Source: Rhabdophis nuchalis (Eukaryota > Chordata > Lepidosauria > Squamata > Natricidae). From it: 64,000 nt of DNA. The notes beneath the pieces were generated by a model, which did not search any database, was not told the origin of the DNA, and worked only from the letters and a program-made list of their open reading frames with translations. The stretch is from positions 187,041,462-187,105,461 of the forward strand of contig CM077644.1 in NCBI GenBank assembly GCA_039707465.1. Direction: 5' to 3'. Position 1 is the stretch's first letter. Each line of letters begins with the position of its first letter. This document shows, piece by piece, positions 10,267 through 22,442 of this stretch. The translations under genes were made by a program, and so were the position numbers.

Positions 10267-11681
10267 GACAGATATCACTATTGGGAGAAGAATTAGTTTC
10301 ATTTTTCCATTTTGAATCTCCTTGTAATGGTTTGCTGGGAAATCCCACATTTGCCACATAAAATATCTATCCAAGTTTTACAACATTTATAGGTTTATAA
10401 CACTCCTGGTTCACCTACTTTCTCAAAACAAATGCCCACAGCAAATGTATAACCCAAAAGAAAAAGAATTCAACTCCTGTTCTCATTTTATTTATTTTCC
10501 TGTGAATCAACTATGCAAAATCCAGTCTTGTATATGTATATGAATGTGCAATGTAGCATTCTAGGTTACCAGTAGAGGGAGATCTAAAGACAGTAGGACA
10601 TTCTGAGTGAAAGATTTATTTTTAAACATTTTTGCAAGATAAGTGCAAAGAAGATTTTGAATGACACTAGTTAGTTTTGCTAAATGATAACCACTGTTAA
10701 TTCAATGCAAGGCATTCACAGTTTCTCCAAAAGGAGTTTAATAGTTTTCACTTTGTTTGTTCATTGATGAACTATGCCACAGTAGTACAATTTCAAGGAA
10801 AGCCTTGCCCTACTATGATAGTAATGTGGCAGTGACCCATAAGTCCCTCAACTACATTACTATATCTTTGCTGCAAAAATAGGATTGACCACAAGGTAAT
10901 ATGAATCAAATTGGCAAGTGTTTCCTACCACATGTAATTATATAATGCCTATTACCGGTATTATCGTTCTTAAAATTTACAAATCTGCATCAAATACAGT
11001 AATATTACTTTTGAGCTAGAAATCCCCCAGAGATTTAAACTCTATTTAAAACATGGATATGTAAGTCCAGGCTTTTGATCTATTTATAAATTGAAAAGAA
11101 GGTGAATATTTGTGATCCAAATGAGTAGCTTCACAAGATAACTCACAAGCTATTTCTAGAGAAAGATTTTGTTATCTGATCTACACTACCCTTTATCTGC
11201 AAGTGTTGGTCAGAAACTTAACAGATAATTTGTGACTTGCCAAACTTTACAGCACTGCTATCACACGGATTTGCATTTGGAAGCCAGAAGTATGCAGAGG
11301 TCAGAAAGTCAAAATGACTTATGGAAACATAACTGAATTGTTGCAGATCTTCTGTCAACAGATCACAGGAAGTGTTTCACTTTTAGAAGTTTATTATCTC
11401 TCTGACTGTAAAAAAAAACAAACCTAGGGTCCTGGAGGCAGAAAACAATTTTATTTGAAATGATGTTTTGGTGTCTCCTCTTGTTTTCTCTCAGCCCCTC
11501 TTTGGCATTTATAAGATTCTTTCTTTTATAATTATGTTTCATTCTCTTTTTTTTAAAAGACTTCTAAATACCACTAGGCACTAGGTTCACAATAGGGCCT
11601 CACAATAGATGTGAAACTGCAAGAGCTATAACATGTGCAAGATTTGCATGGCTTGTCATCCAACAAGGTTAAGTCAATGGC
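10267..11681. other. Unique AT-rich sequence, nothing recognised
   Basis: No gene, repeat terminus or RNA was identified in about 1.4 kb. Confidence 0.4.
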
Positions 11682-11797
<116 letters not shown>

Positions 11798-12475
11798 TGC
11801 TTCCTGCAATAACACCAGTGGAACTGCAAAAAACTGCGCTACTTGGAACATCTTACATTCTACTTGGTTGATACCTAGGATGCTGGCAGCAAACTGTATC
11901 AACCATTAGCACCAGTCAATAGTATTTGTAATATGCATTTTTAAATGTTCAGTTGGCTGAGTTTCATGTTTTATGAATAAAGTAAATAATAATAATAATA
12001 ATAAAGGAGATCTTTGTTTTGTGAGAACCTAGAAAAAATTGGGCAGGTGAAGGGAAAAATATTTTTACAAATCTATTTTATTGCATATTTATTAAATCTG
12101 CATTTACACAGAGAGACTAAGCCATATACAAAGAAACCCCCTCACACTAAACATTACTAAAATTTAGATATTTTCAATATTTTCTGACTATTGATAGGCT
12201 TCCTAACAAAAACAAACAAACAGTTTAGCACCCTAGATTTTTGCAATGCCAAGAAATAGTTCCGGGTTGAGTTTAATTATCATTGACTATAATGAAAATG
12301 AAATTTTAAGATCTCAGGGCTTGGATATGAAATAGTGCTGGATATCACAGTATAACCAGAATCTGTGATACTGTATTACATTATATGTAACATTCTGCAC
12401 AGGTCTTGGTTTCAGTAGCTTTATTCTTGTATTTGAACATGTGGTATTTTGTTATTGTTACAAGGCTAGTTAGAG
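11798..12475. other. Unique AT-rich sequence
   Basis: Nothing recognised apart from the short AAT run near 11985. Confidence 0.35.
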
Positions 12476-12517
12476 ATCTGATCTGATCTGATCTGATCTG
12501 ATCTGATCTGATCTGAT
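12476..12517. repeat. (ATCTG)n pentanucleotide repeat
   Basis: About eight consecutive copies of ATCTG without interruption. Confidence 0.95.
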
Positions 12518-12808
12518 ACAAAGCTTCAGGCAGCACAAAATAATCAGAGTTTTAAATGAATAAGGAGTCACTGGCTTCCCATTTCCTGTGCCAAATTCCA
12601 TACTAACTTCTGCTCCTCAAGCTAACTTGCCTCTTAAAGCTTCTGCCAGAATTGTATGTGTCTTGCAGGTTAAAAGATAAGGGAGAGGAAGGAAGAAGTG
12701 TACTATATATGTGTGTGTACGTATATATGAATGTGCAAAGCGTCATAAACATCTTTCACTGATCTCAAGCACCTGATTTTCTGGAAATATTCCTGTCATC
12801 CTCAAGTA

Positions 12809-13880
12809 CCGTATTTATCGGCGTATAACACGCACAGGCGTATAACACGCACCTTCATTTTAAGAGGGAAATTTCAGGGGGGAAAAATTAAATTTCAAAT
12901 AAAGAACTTTGAAGCAAAATAAGGGTAGCTCAGATTTTTTTTTAATTAATATTATTACCACTTATAAGGTAAATAATGTAAAAGGACAGTAAAAGCAACT
13001 GTTTTAACAAAGAAACTTGGATATTCTGTTTTTACAAAAGTTTACTCAGAAATCGCTATCCCCTCCCTTCCTGTCTCTCTTTGTCATTCTCTCTGTGTCT
13101 GTCAGATTCTGATTCCCTTCCTTCCTCCCTCCCTCCCTCCCTCTCTCTCTCTCTCTCTCTCTCACACACTCTCTCTCTCTGGCGGGCAGGCAGGAAAGCA
13201 AGCAAGGCGGCTGGAGGAGGAGGAGGAGAAGGAGGAGGAGATGACGGCCCCGGAGGCACGGAGCTCTTCCCCGTGGCGGGCGCCTCCTTCTCCGCTGGCA
13301 GATAGAGCAAGGTCGAGGGGCTTCCCCCCTTTCCCCACTTCCCGGCTGTTTTGCCGCCGCCGCCGCCGGTTCCAGCAGCAGCAGCAGGAGGAGGAGGAGA
13401 AGTAGGAGGAGATGACGGCCCCGGAGGCACGGAGCTCTTCCCCGCGACGGGCGCCTCCTTCTCCGCTGGCTTCCCCCCTTTCCCCACTTACCGGCTCTTT
13501 CCAAACCTCGGGAGCTCGCCGAGGGGCGGCGGCGGCGGCGGCGGCAAAACAGCCGGGAAGTGGGGAAAGGGGGGAAGCCAGCGGAGAAGGAGGCGCCCGT
13601 CACGGGGAAGAGCTCCGTGCCTCCGGGGCCGTCATCTCCTCCTACTTCTCCTCCTCCTGCTGCTGCTGCTGCTGGAACCGGCGGCGGTGGCGGGGGCGAA
13701 ACAGCCGGGAAGTGGGGAAAGGGGGGAAGCCCCTCGACCTTGCTCTATCTGCCAGTGGAGAAGGAGGCGCCCACCGCGGGGAAGAGCTCCGTGCCTCCGG
13801 GGCCGTCATCTCCTCCTCCTTCTCCTCCTCCTCCTCCAGCCGCCTTGCTTGCTTTCCTGCCTGCCCGCCAGAGAGAGAGT

Positions 13881-13917
<37 letters not shown>

Positions 13918-14120
13918 GACGGCCGCGGCGCTTCGCTGAGGGAAAAAGAAGACAGCGCAGCCACCTTGCGAACGTGGAGGACTTACCTCCGGGTCCACGG
14001 TTCCCGGGTCCATGTACCTTATATCGGCGTATAACACGCATATCGGCGTATAACACGCATACATCATTTGCCCCCTATTTTCAGGGGGGGAAAGTGCGTG
14101 TAATACGCCGATAAATACGG
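12809..14120. mobile_element. Fold-back TA-flanked element with GC-rich 350-bp arms
   Basis: The ends ccgtatttatcggcgtata and its mirror are flanked by TA on both sides (12807-12808 and 14121-14122). The centre is a large inverted repeat: about 13130-13495 (ctctct run, ggcgggcaggcagg, ggaggcacggagctcttcc, ccccactt) is mirrored by about 13548-13915. The spacer contains gccgaggggcggcggcgg. Each arm also holds two direct copies of the 'ggaggcacggagctc' block. Short direct repeats of 'atcggcgtataacacgca' lie near both ends. Long Arg/Pro/Gly-rich frames on both strands are compositional artefacts. Confidence 0.75.
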
Positions 14121-14144
14121 TAGCTCTAATTTTATTCTGTAATC

Positions 14145-14490
14145 CAGTGGTCCCCAACCTTTTTTGCACCAGGGACCAGTTTCATTTTAAAGAAAATTCT
14201 GCGGACCGGCTGGCGTAGAAGAGGGGGGGGAGGGGGAACAGGCGGCACATGCACATGTGGGGGGGAGGGGGAACAGGTGGCACATGCGCACACGGGAGGG
14301 AGTCGGCTCACTCAGCGCTCTAGAGTCTCCAACGGCGCGAACGGCCACGCCTGCGCTCTCCCGCATCTGGCGTGTGCTCTGCCCATGGGGCTGCTGCCTC
14401 CTCCCTCCTCCTCCTCTCCGGCCCTGCGGTCCAGTTCCTATCAAGCCACGGACGGGCACCGGTCCGTGGCCCGGGGGTTGGGGACCCCTG
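14145..14490 (-). mobile_element. hAT-type element, TSD ctgtaatc
   Basis: The termini are cagtggtccccaacctttt and gggttggggacccctg, with a perfect 8-bp duplication ctgtaatc at 14137-14144 and 14491-14498. It is the same family as 9109-10258 (shared 'ggaccggctgg' and 'cggtccgtggcccggggg' ends) but is short and lacks the purine tract. It inserted only 25 bp from the fold-back element. Confidence 0.85.
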
Positions 14491-14498
14491 CTGTAATC

Positions 14499-15217
14499 AA
14501 TATCACTATACCTATTAACAAGGCTTTATTTTGTATTTATTTTGTAAGTTAACAAAAGGAGGCAAACATACTTTCCTTCATTTGTTTTCTTTTCCAATAC
14601 AGCAAAGCTTTCCTACCCTTAAGCCATATGTATCTGATTGCATTATATTACGGCTTTATCCACTGACAAGCTCTCTGAATGGATTTTAAAGCTATTTAAA
14701 TTATAAAAATAACAAGAATAAAATATAACAATAAGAAGCAGAACAGAAAAGTCACATTTCAATATACATATAAAGCTGAGCTTTCAAGAAAATCAAACTA
14801 CAAAGCTGGGTTGCTATATAGCTGTGAAGTAAAAATTCAATAGGTCATTTATTATTTGATTAAAACCACTATCACCAAATCTGGTGTTCTCTAATGTCAT
14901 TTGGCTCCAGCTTCCAGAAACTTTTTTTCAAAATCTTTCTGGATTAATTTGGGAATGTTGACTTAGTTTACTGGAGCCCAACTGGAAGAATACCAAGTTA
15001 AAGATATTATGTTTGTGTGACTTGCTATTTATTGTATTGTTGGTTCTAGATTTGTTTATAAAATCTAATACAAACATAACTGAACCATAATTGCAATTCA
15101 CTGAAGTTTTTTATATTACTAGCATAAATAATGTTATTGGAACAAATTTTATTCTTTGAACATGTATACTCTATATTCGTTAGGACATCACTATGCTGCC
15201 TCAGGAAAAAAGATGTA
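14499..15217. other. Unique AT-rich sequence
   Basis: No gene or repeat recognised. Confidence 0.35.
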
Positions 15218-15440
15218 CAGTGGTACCTCAGTACTCATCATTAATTGGTTCCAGGAGATGAGATGAGTACCAAAAACAATGAGTTGCCAACATTTTCCCA
15301 TAATGAATAATGCAGTGAGTCACAAAGTAGCCAAAACTGACAAGTTTTATCTTGTGCATTGAGCACAAAACAAACAATGAATACTGGGACAAACTTTTCA
15401 TGTCAAAATGTGTTGAGTACCAAATTTGATGTGTTTCAAA
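15218..15440 (+). mobile_element. MITE fragment starting CAGTGGTACCTC
   Basis: The left end cagtggtacctcagtactc and the body 'ttaattggttccaggagatgag' resemble an amniote hAT-like MITE family ('cagtggtacctcggg...'). No matching right terminus is present, so this is a 5' fragment or a decayed copy. Confidence 0.5.
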
Positions 15441-17221
15441 TGTTGAGAACATTGCATCTAATAAAAAAGTATGGAACAGCTGCTTTCTTTCTATAGCAAA
15501 GTATGATACAAATCAAAAGACGACCCAGTTACTAATATTCCCAAAAATTGGTTTACCTCTTATTTTATCATTTCTAGAAGAAATGAAGCTTCTTCACACA
15601 TATACACCCAACCATCCTTATATTTTTCAGTGTGACTATCAAACATTTGGCCTAAGAAAGTTTATATGTAAAGCGCCAGCTGCTGTTATTAAATGTAGTA
15701 GTAGAATTTATTTTAAATTTGTAGAAAATTATTCAGATTCTGGTTTAATCTCCCAAAAAGATGTATGGGAACAAATAATGAATAAAAATCATATGTATTG
15801 TGTTCTAAACAAAATCCACCCAATAATCTCTCTAAGAAAGAACCAAGATTTTAAGAGCAAAAAACAAGATTTCTCCATGCAAGGCTCACTCAGTGGATCC
15901 ATTTGATTTTTAAATGTGTAAAGAGAAATTTCCAAACACTTAACACATTCTACTTCATGACAAAGTAAATTTATGAATATGGTATTTTGTGAATGATCTT
16001 TTAAATAAAGAAAACATTAAATAATAAAAAAAAATCATACGTATTCAAAAGTCAAGGTAATATTTGCATGTAATAAGATATAATTTATTTTAACCATGGT
16101 TAGTCTTGCAAAAAAGAATAATCTTAGCTTGTTCAGCCACTTTCTGGTTAATTTTACTTTAACTTCTTCTACCAGTACTCCAATGTAGAATATGCAAAAT
16201 ATTATGTGATGGAACATTTCAGTATTGGAACAGCCTGTTCTGGAACTGGTACACTACCAGCCATGCTGGAGCTCTCAAGCCATTTAGAAGTTTAAATGCT
16301 TTCACAACTCCCAAACCAATTGAAATGTTAACCTTTTTGTGGATCAAGGAATGGGATGAGTGCCTGATACTTTCTGAATGTCTTATTGCATTTCTTATAA
16401 AAAGAATACCCCCCAAGCTGTGGAATAGTGCCAGAAAACCCTGACAATCTTGGGAGAATTTAGCAAAAAGCAAGCTCTGCATAAGTTCATCAGTCTATAT
16501 GCCCGAGACAAAGAAAGCAAGAAACTAAATACCAATTAAGGCAAAGACTATACAATTAACATTCTTTCCAATGCCATAATTGTAGGAAGCATGGTAAAAA
16601 GTGAAATAAAAAGGTAGGATGGAACAGATGTAAGGAATGAAAATCCTCCTCTGAAAAATAAAAAAATAAAACATTTTACTAGCAAAAGTTGTCTCCTAAG
16701 GTCATCCTGCAGGAACACAAACATCCACAAGATCTTGTTGCTTTTGTCAAATGCCAAAAGCAGTATCAACGGCAAGCTCTGCTGCTTTATTGCATGCGAT
16801 GTCACAACACACATATAAAAAATTGTCGCTTGTGTTGCAATACTGCTTTTGTAATTCTGTCCCTTTTCACCACCACCCCTGCCCCCGCTGCAGATGCTAC
16901 TGGGATTGCCTTATGTGACTTTTGTTTAGTAGGCAATTAATTGTGCACAATGGAACAGGCTGGAACAATGGCAAAGGCATAACTGATAAGATCTTGCTAC
17001 AAAAATAACCAAATGGCTGCTGGAAATAATGGCTACGCATAGCAGTGAACTTTACGGTAGCGCAAGTGGGTATCTAATGAAACATTTCCTGTGATTTGGG
17101 TTTACTGATATCTGACTGGGTAATTGACATCCAGGTCCCTCAATAATCCACTGCAGATGTATGCTGACCAGTTCAACAAGTTGGTTATTATAAAACAGAT
17201 TCAGATAGGGTTCAATATACC
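15441..17221. other. Unrecognised sequence
   Basis: Includes a 107-codon plus-strand frame (15583-15906) with no recognised motif and no splice support. I treat it as non-coding. No repeat boundary was identified. Confidence 0.35.
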
Positions 17222-17229
17222 CTCTGGCC

Positions 17230-17405
17230 CAGTGGTGGGTTTCAATTTTTTTTAGAACCTACTCTGTAGGTGTGGCCTATTTTGTGGGCGTGGCTTGGCA
17301 GTCAGTGACAGGGTGGGAGTGGCCACCTTTTAAAATGTGGTGAAACTCATTTAACAATGCTCTTGCTTAGCAACCAAAATTTTGGACTCAATTGTGATGA
17401 TAAAT

Positions 17406-17493
<88 letters not shown>

Positions 17494-17669
17494 TCCTTCC
17501 TTCCTTCCTTCCTTCTTTCCTTTCCTTTCCTTTCCTTCCCATTGGGTCACTGGCAGCGGTGGGCCAGATTTACTTCCAGGTACACCGGTGGAACCCCCTC
17601 TCACCGGTTCTCTAAATTTCACCAACTGGCTCTCGCGAGTAGGTGCGAGCCTGCAGAAACCCACCACTG
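17230..17669. mobile_element. hAT-type element (CAGTGGTGGG family), TSD ctctggcc
   Basis: The termini are cagtggtgggtttcaa and cagaaacccaccactg, with a perfect 8-bp duplication ctctggcc at 17222-17229 and 17670-17677. It carries a (TTTC)n array at 17407-17530, preceded by the 'aactcatttaacaatgc' and 'gcttagcaaccaaaatttt' module that also sits next to the purine tract of the differently terminated element at 9109-10258. Confidence 0.85.
17407..17530. repeat. (TTTC)n / (TTCC)n microsatellite
   Basis: About 90 nt of TTTC repeats grade into CCTT and TTTCC variants. Confidence 0.95.
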
Positions 17670-17677
17670 CTCTGGCC

Positions 17678-18144
17678 TTTTGAATAGGATCTGAATATAG
17701 ACAATATCTGAAGCACTAAGGGGCAAGGCTAACTATGTGCTCTTTTGAACCTCTCTCCAATTAGAAATAGCCCAAAGGGCTGACCCAATTGTGTAGATAT
17801 AACAGTGTGTGAAGTGGCAATCCCTTAGTATCTTAAAAGGAAGCCAGGCAAGTTATCTGAAAGTAACATTTGGGAAAGATATCAGAAAGGATCACAGAAA
17901 AGAGATTCTTGGAGAAAAGGAATTAATTAATTAAGCCTATTTTAGAGCAAACATGACTTTGGTGCTGACTCAGCCTTGATTGTGCTGATGGATGAGGTAG
18001 GCTGCTGCCTTTCTGGAGAGTTACAGGAGTCTGTTTAGTGATGCTGTCTTATCACTCTAGGAATAGGACTGGATCCTTTTTGTCCTTTTTTCATGAGATT
18101 TACAGATTATGCTGGCAGGAAATGTTGCAAGTGAAAAAACTAGT
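17678..18144. other. Unique sequence
   Basis: Nothing recognised. Confidence 0.3.
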
Positions 18145-18946
18145 ACATGTATTTCTCAACGTCTGACCACAATTGAGCCAAACGTTTCCTTTGGTGATGC
18201 AGTTTTGACCCATTTTACGACCTGTGAGTTTTGTCCCATTTTACCACCTTTATTTCCACAGTTGTCAAATGAATCATTGCAGTCGTTAAGTTAGTAACAT
18301 GGTTGTTAAGTGAACATCTCCTGCCCCATACATCCCTTCGACCGATCCGCCCCCATAGAGAGGGCCTTCTCAGGGTGCTGTCGGCCAGACAATGCCGACT
18401 GGCGACACCCAGGGGAAGGGCCTTCTCTGTGGCGGGCCCTGCCCTTTGGAACGACCTACCCCCTGAACTTCGCACCATCTCAGACCTCCGCCTCTTCCGC
18501 CAGTGTCTAAAGACACATTTCTTCCATCAAGCCGGCCTAGCGTAACCTCCGCTGTGACTATTTTAGATAGTTTTAATTTTTGGGGATTTTAATTTGGTTT
18601 TTAGCGCAGGATGGATATTTAATAAGTTTTTAAATTTTTAATGTGATTTTGTATGTATCTTTTAAATTCCTGTGCGCCGCCCTGGGTCCTCTTGGAGAAG
18701 GGCGGGGTATAAATCTAATAAACTAAAGTAACCTAAACATGGCTTCCTCATTAACTTTGTTTTGTCAGAAAAGGTAATCACATGACCCCATGACACAGTA
18801 ACTGTCATAAACACATGATCGTTGCCAAGCATCTGAATTTTGATCACCTGACCACAGGGACAAGTCCGGAAAACAGTCCCTTTTTTTAGTGCCATTGTAA
18901 CTTTAGTCACTAAACATATGGTTGTAAGTTGAGGACATGACCTAAG
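18145..18946. mobile_element. MITE-A copy split by an L2
   Basis: 'MITE-A' is used here for a repeat whose consensus begins ggtagtcctcgacttacga, contains cattttacgacctttcttgcc and gttaagtgaatcactgcag, and ends taagtcgaggactacctg. The left half is 18145-18307 and the right half about 18733-18946. An L2 fragment sits between them. Confidence 0.7.
18308..18732 (+). mobile_element. L2 LINE 3' fragment nested in MITE-A
   Basis: Encodes the L2 ORF2 C-terminus (AFSVAGPALWNDLPPELRT...FRQCLKTHFFHQAGLA, ending at 18545), then the 3' UTR with 'gcgccgccctgggtcc' and 'ggcggggtataaat' and an AT-rich tail. 5'-truncated. A possible short target duplication 'aacat' flanks it. Confidence 0.85.
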
Positions 18947-19156
18947 TATTTTTTCAGTGAAGATCCTTGGATGTACATAAAATACTAAAAATAGTATTCT
19001 TCTATTATTTAGCCTGGGAGACAAACCAGTACCTCACAGAACAGACCTAGTGCAATATAATGATCATATTTGTAATAATTTTGTGTGAAAGCTTCTCCAG
19101 ATATGGGCTACAACATGTTCTATGTTCATTGGATGTCTTCTTTCTATTGCATAGAT

Positions 19157-19271
19157 CAGGGGTGTCAAACTCACAGTGTCACGTTTTCTTCATGTGACGT
19201 ATCGTAACTCCCCCCCCCCCCTTGTTAAAGCAGGGGTGGGAGTGGCCAGTGCCGTGAATTTGACACCCCTG
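19157..19271. mobile_element. Short hAT MITE, 115 bp
   Basis: The termini are caggggtgtcaaactcac and gaatttgacacccctg, with flanking gcatagat (19149-19156) and gcatagag (19272-19279), an 8-bp duplication with one mismatch. It contains a run of C residues. Confidence 0.8.
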
Positions 19272-19279
19272 GCATAGAG

Positions 19280-20929
19280 ATTTACCAACACTAACTGCCA
19301 TCAGGAATTTTCAAGTTTAATCCAAATTGAGTACGGATTGGAAAAAGCTAGTGTAGGTCAAGTTTAATTTGTTGCTATTTATAAAGTAAAAATGAATAAT
19401 AACTTGTCAAATAGCTTTAGCATGAAACAATTAATAGTGCAAATCACTCACTAAACCTAAACAAGTAGACCTCTATAGGACTAAGCATATAAATTCAGAG
19501 TGTCTTAATAAAATGAGATGTGGTGAAAAAATAGGAATTAAAGGATAGTTGTCTCATGTAAAATTTCTTGAGCTTTTATTGAATACTATGGTTTCCAAAT
19601 CAGAACCGTTATATTGTATATTAATTAACTTATAATGTATTTCATTAAAGGCCTGAATTCTGAAATGCATTTATTCAGGCACAAATTCAGTCGAACTATA
19701 AATTCAATACATTGAATTTAGCCAAACAGTACTAGAATAAAGGATTGTTTTACCAGAAGTGCTTAAAAATAAATCTCTTTTTAAAAAAACAAACTTGACT
19801 TGGTAGAATGAATTAATGAAGAACAAACCTGAGTCCTAACTGGAAAAGAAATGTACATTTTTTACTGTTAGGCTTTACTTCTCCCACATTCTTTATGGCT
19901 AAGCTCATTTGCATTAAAAGGGATCCTGGTATTTTAAGTTCATTAGTTCCCACTGCTTACTCTGTATAATCCCTTGCGGATAGTATGCTGATGCCATTCA
20001 GCTTGAAAGGATTAGAGTAACCTCAGGTGGAAAATACATTGGCATTGAACTTTTGAGGAAAATCTCCCTCCCTGTTGCTTTTCAAGCTCAAAGCCTTCAC
20101 AAGGGATTAAAATAAAAAGGAGGGAGGGGGTTTGTTAGAAACAGATAACACAGCATGTCAGCAGAAATTAGTGTGATTTTTTTAAAGAGAATTTTTCTCA
20201 TTATAACAAGAAAAAGGCAGCTGTGAAATGCAGATTTGCAGTAAAGAACCAATGCTTTCATAAAGCCTGTGCTTTTTAAATTATTGTGGCTCCTGTCAAA
20301 CCTGGTAAAAATAATACAGGTTTCCTGTATTTTCTTCCTCATCTCCCCAGTCTATGAAATTTATTGTTCTGCTGGGAACACTGCCTCTCCCAAGACTTCA
20401 GCACTGTTATTGGCTCAGAGTTAAAAATGTCAAGATCCCCTTACAGCTTTACTGCAAGTTGCTCACTCAGTATTTGAAACCTGTAAGTCTTTATAAACAA
20501 GTCCAGGTAAATACACTTTTGTTAAAAATATTGATGAGCTACTCATGTTGGAATGCTGATTTCTAACTCGTATGGCTTCTAATTCTCCTGCTGATATTTA
20601 TCATCACTGCATGAACATCCAGCTAGGTGGGATTTTGAGCCAGTCTCTTTCAGTCCAACTCATCTCACGGGATTGTTGGGATGGAGAAAATAGGAGGATA
20701 ACTTATTGATATAGTTGCTGCTTTGAGTGCTATATGAGGGGGGGGGGGAAAGCAGAGTAAATTTTTTTTTTTTTTTTAAAGGAGTCCTAACTTAAATAAT
20801 TTCAGGACAAACTTAGATAGTTGGTCTGTGATTTTCACCGCTGAGAGCATCTCAATTCAATTCAATTCAATTCCATAAGTTCCCTATCAGAGGTATCCTT
20901 GCCCGGGGCCAAATATGGAACGGCACTCC
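19280..20929. other. Unique sequence, no repeats recognised
   Basis: About 1.6 kb free of recognisable transposon ends, unusual for this window. A four-copy AATTC repeat is at about 20853-20873 and short G and T runs at 20738-20778. No exon was recognised. Low repeat content is compatible with conserved non-coding sequence, but this is only an inference. Confidence 0.35.
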
Positions 20930-21440
20930 TGTTCTAGCCTAAGGCAAAGCTTCGCGAACACGTCCGTATTCCTCTTAATTAATTTGGGTGAGTGATTCCT
21001 TAATTATCACTGCATATTCAAAAGCAATTTGAAGCTTGGTTATTTCCCAGAGACACCTGATTGTAGCTTCTGAATGCCGCGTCCGTCTGGGAATTAAATA
21101 TATATATATATAAAATGATCTGGGCGGGATTGCTCATTCATTTGTTCATTCATTCCCAAAGACGCTACAGCAGCCTCGCGCTCCTTCAACAATTCCCTTC
21201 CCCCCGCTGCCTTTCCTCTTTTTCTGTCTGCGCGCCTTCCCGCCATTCTTTGTCTCTCCCCCGGCTCCTTTCTGTCGCTAACCGTTTCCTTTTCCCCGTC
21301 CCTGCTCCCCCCCCCCTTTTTTTAAAACTTTCTTCTGCTGGTGATTCCCTTCCTCCGCAGTCGGTTCTCTGCCTCTGCCCGTTGCTCTCCCCCAAAGCCT
21401 GTACCCTTTGTTCCCCCATCGATCACACACCCTCAACTCA
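20930..21440. promoter_or_regulatory. CpG-rich, pyrimidine-rich island, possible promoter
   Basis: CpG dinucleotides are clustered here (for example in ttcgcgaacacgtccgta, cctcgcgctcc and ctgcgcgccttcccgcc) against a CpG-poor background, and the sequence does not look like any repeat in the window. On the plus strand a TATA-like stretch (about 21098-21114) lies just before a GC box, tgggcggg, at about 21121. No exon or coding frame could be assigned, so a promoter or enhancer role is inferred. Confidence 0.3.
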
Positions 21441-22079
21441 TTCTGCTTATACAAGTTTCTCTGGGGTGGATGGAAGGAGAGAGAATAAATGGTGTGAGTG
21501 GGTGGGTGTCAATATCAGGTCTCATAGAAAAGGTGGGAGGTAAATGCAACTATGACTTGTTAGCCCCCATTTATATAGCTTATATAGGAAGATGGAAAAC
21601 ACTGGCTTAGATCGTCGGGGACCAAAGCATTTCCTCAATATCTAAGAGGTTGTAAATATGTCCCAAAAGAATTGCCCAAGGCATCTCTGGACTGCACAAG
21701 TAAACTATGTTGTATGTTTATAGGAGTTGTCACAAGTAGGTCAAAATTCAGGAAAAGTAGGCCAGAAATATGCCTGTGTTTGCTATGAACTCAAGCAGAG
21801 GAGCTCCTACTGTTACACTGGAATGAAACAGCACAATTTTCTGTTTTGCACTAAACAGCTGTTATCAGCACATATAAATTCTCCTTATCAGCACATCTTT
21901 ACAAAGTGACTGCCAGATATATGGTAGTAACACTTCTGCATTATGTTTTGTGATAAGATATCTTTTGGAACTTCTGCTCTAATTATAAGTACTGATATAC
22001 ATTATTTCTAATCGACATGCTTTTACATTCATAAGTCCTTGCAATATAATTTTCATTTCTCTATCATTTAACACTGTAT
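21441..22079. other. Unique sequence
   Basis: No gene or repeat recognised. Confidence 0.3.
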
Positions 22080-22164
22080 TGTATTTATTGTATTGTTTTA
22101 TATTTGCCTGTGAACCGCCCTGAGTCCCTTCGGGGAGATAGGGCGGGATATAAATCCAAATAAA
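22080..22164 (+). mobile_element. L2-like 3' tail fragment
   Basis: Contains gaaccgccctgagtccc, ttcggggagatagggcggg and atataaatccaaataaa, the extreme 3' end of an L2-type LINE. No coding part remains. It directly abuts a near-perfect palindrome. Confidence 0.7.
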
Positions 22165-22339
22165 TTCACTTCACAAAAAGACCATGTTGAGAAAAAACAA
22201 TTGCAATAAAGACACCTCTATATATTCAGTCTAACTTAGACATACAAGTGTTTTCCCAAGATGTCTAAGTTAGACTGAATATATAGAGGTGTCTTTATTG
22301 CAATTGTTTTTTCTGAACATGGTCTTTTTGTGAAGTGAA
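22165..22339. repeat. Near-perfect palindrome, 79-bp arms, 17-nt loop
   Basis: Arm 1 (22165-22243, starting ttcacttcacaaaaagacc) and arm 2 (22261-22339, ending ggtctttttgtgaagtgaa) are reverse complements with one mismatch in 79 positions. The loop is acaagtgttttcccaag. It does not match the MITE families in the window and has no target duplication that I can see. Confidence 0.95.
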
Positions 22340-22402
22340 ACACAAGCACCACATCTAGGGGCTGGATTTTTTACTGAAATTTCCATTTTCACATTATGAT
22401 TT

Positions 22403-22403
<1 letters not shown>

Positions 22404-22435
<32 letters not shown>

Positions 22436-22442
22436 ACGCACA
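22404..22442. repeat. (CA)n microsatellite
   Basis: CA repeats with two small interruptions near the 3' side. Confidence 0.9.

Noticed and set aside
13046..14169. Pro/Arg/Gly-rich frames on both strands, 143-227 codons
   Set aside because: Mirror-image frames from a GC-rich palindrome; compositional artefacts.
15583..15906. 107-codon plus-strand frame with an ordinary amino-acid mix
   Set aside because: No recognisable family, splice sites or neighbouring exons; chance frame length in AT-rich DNA.
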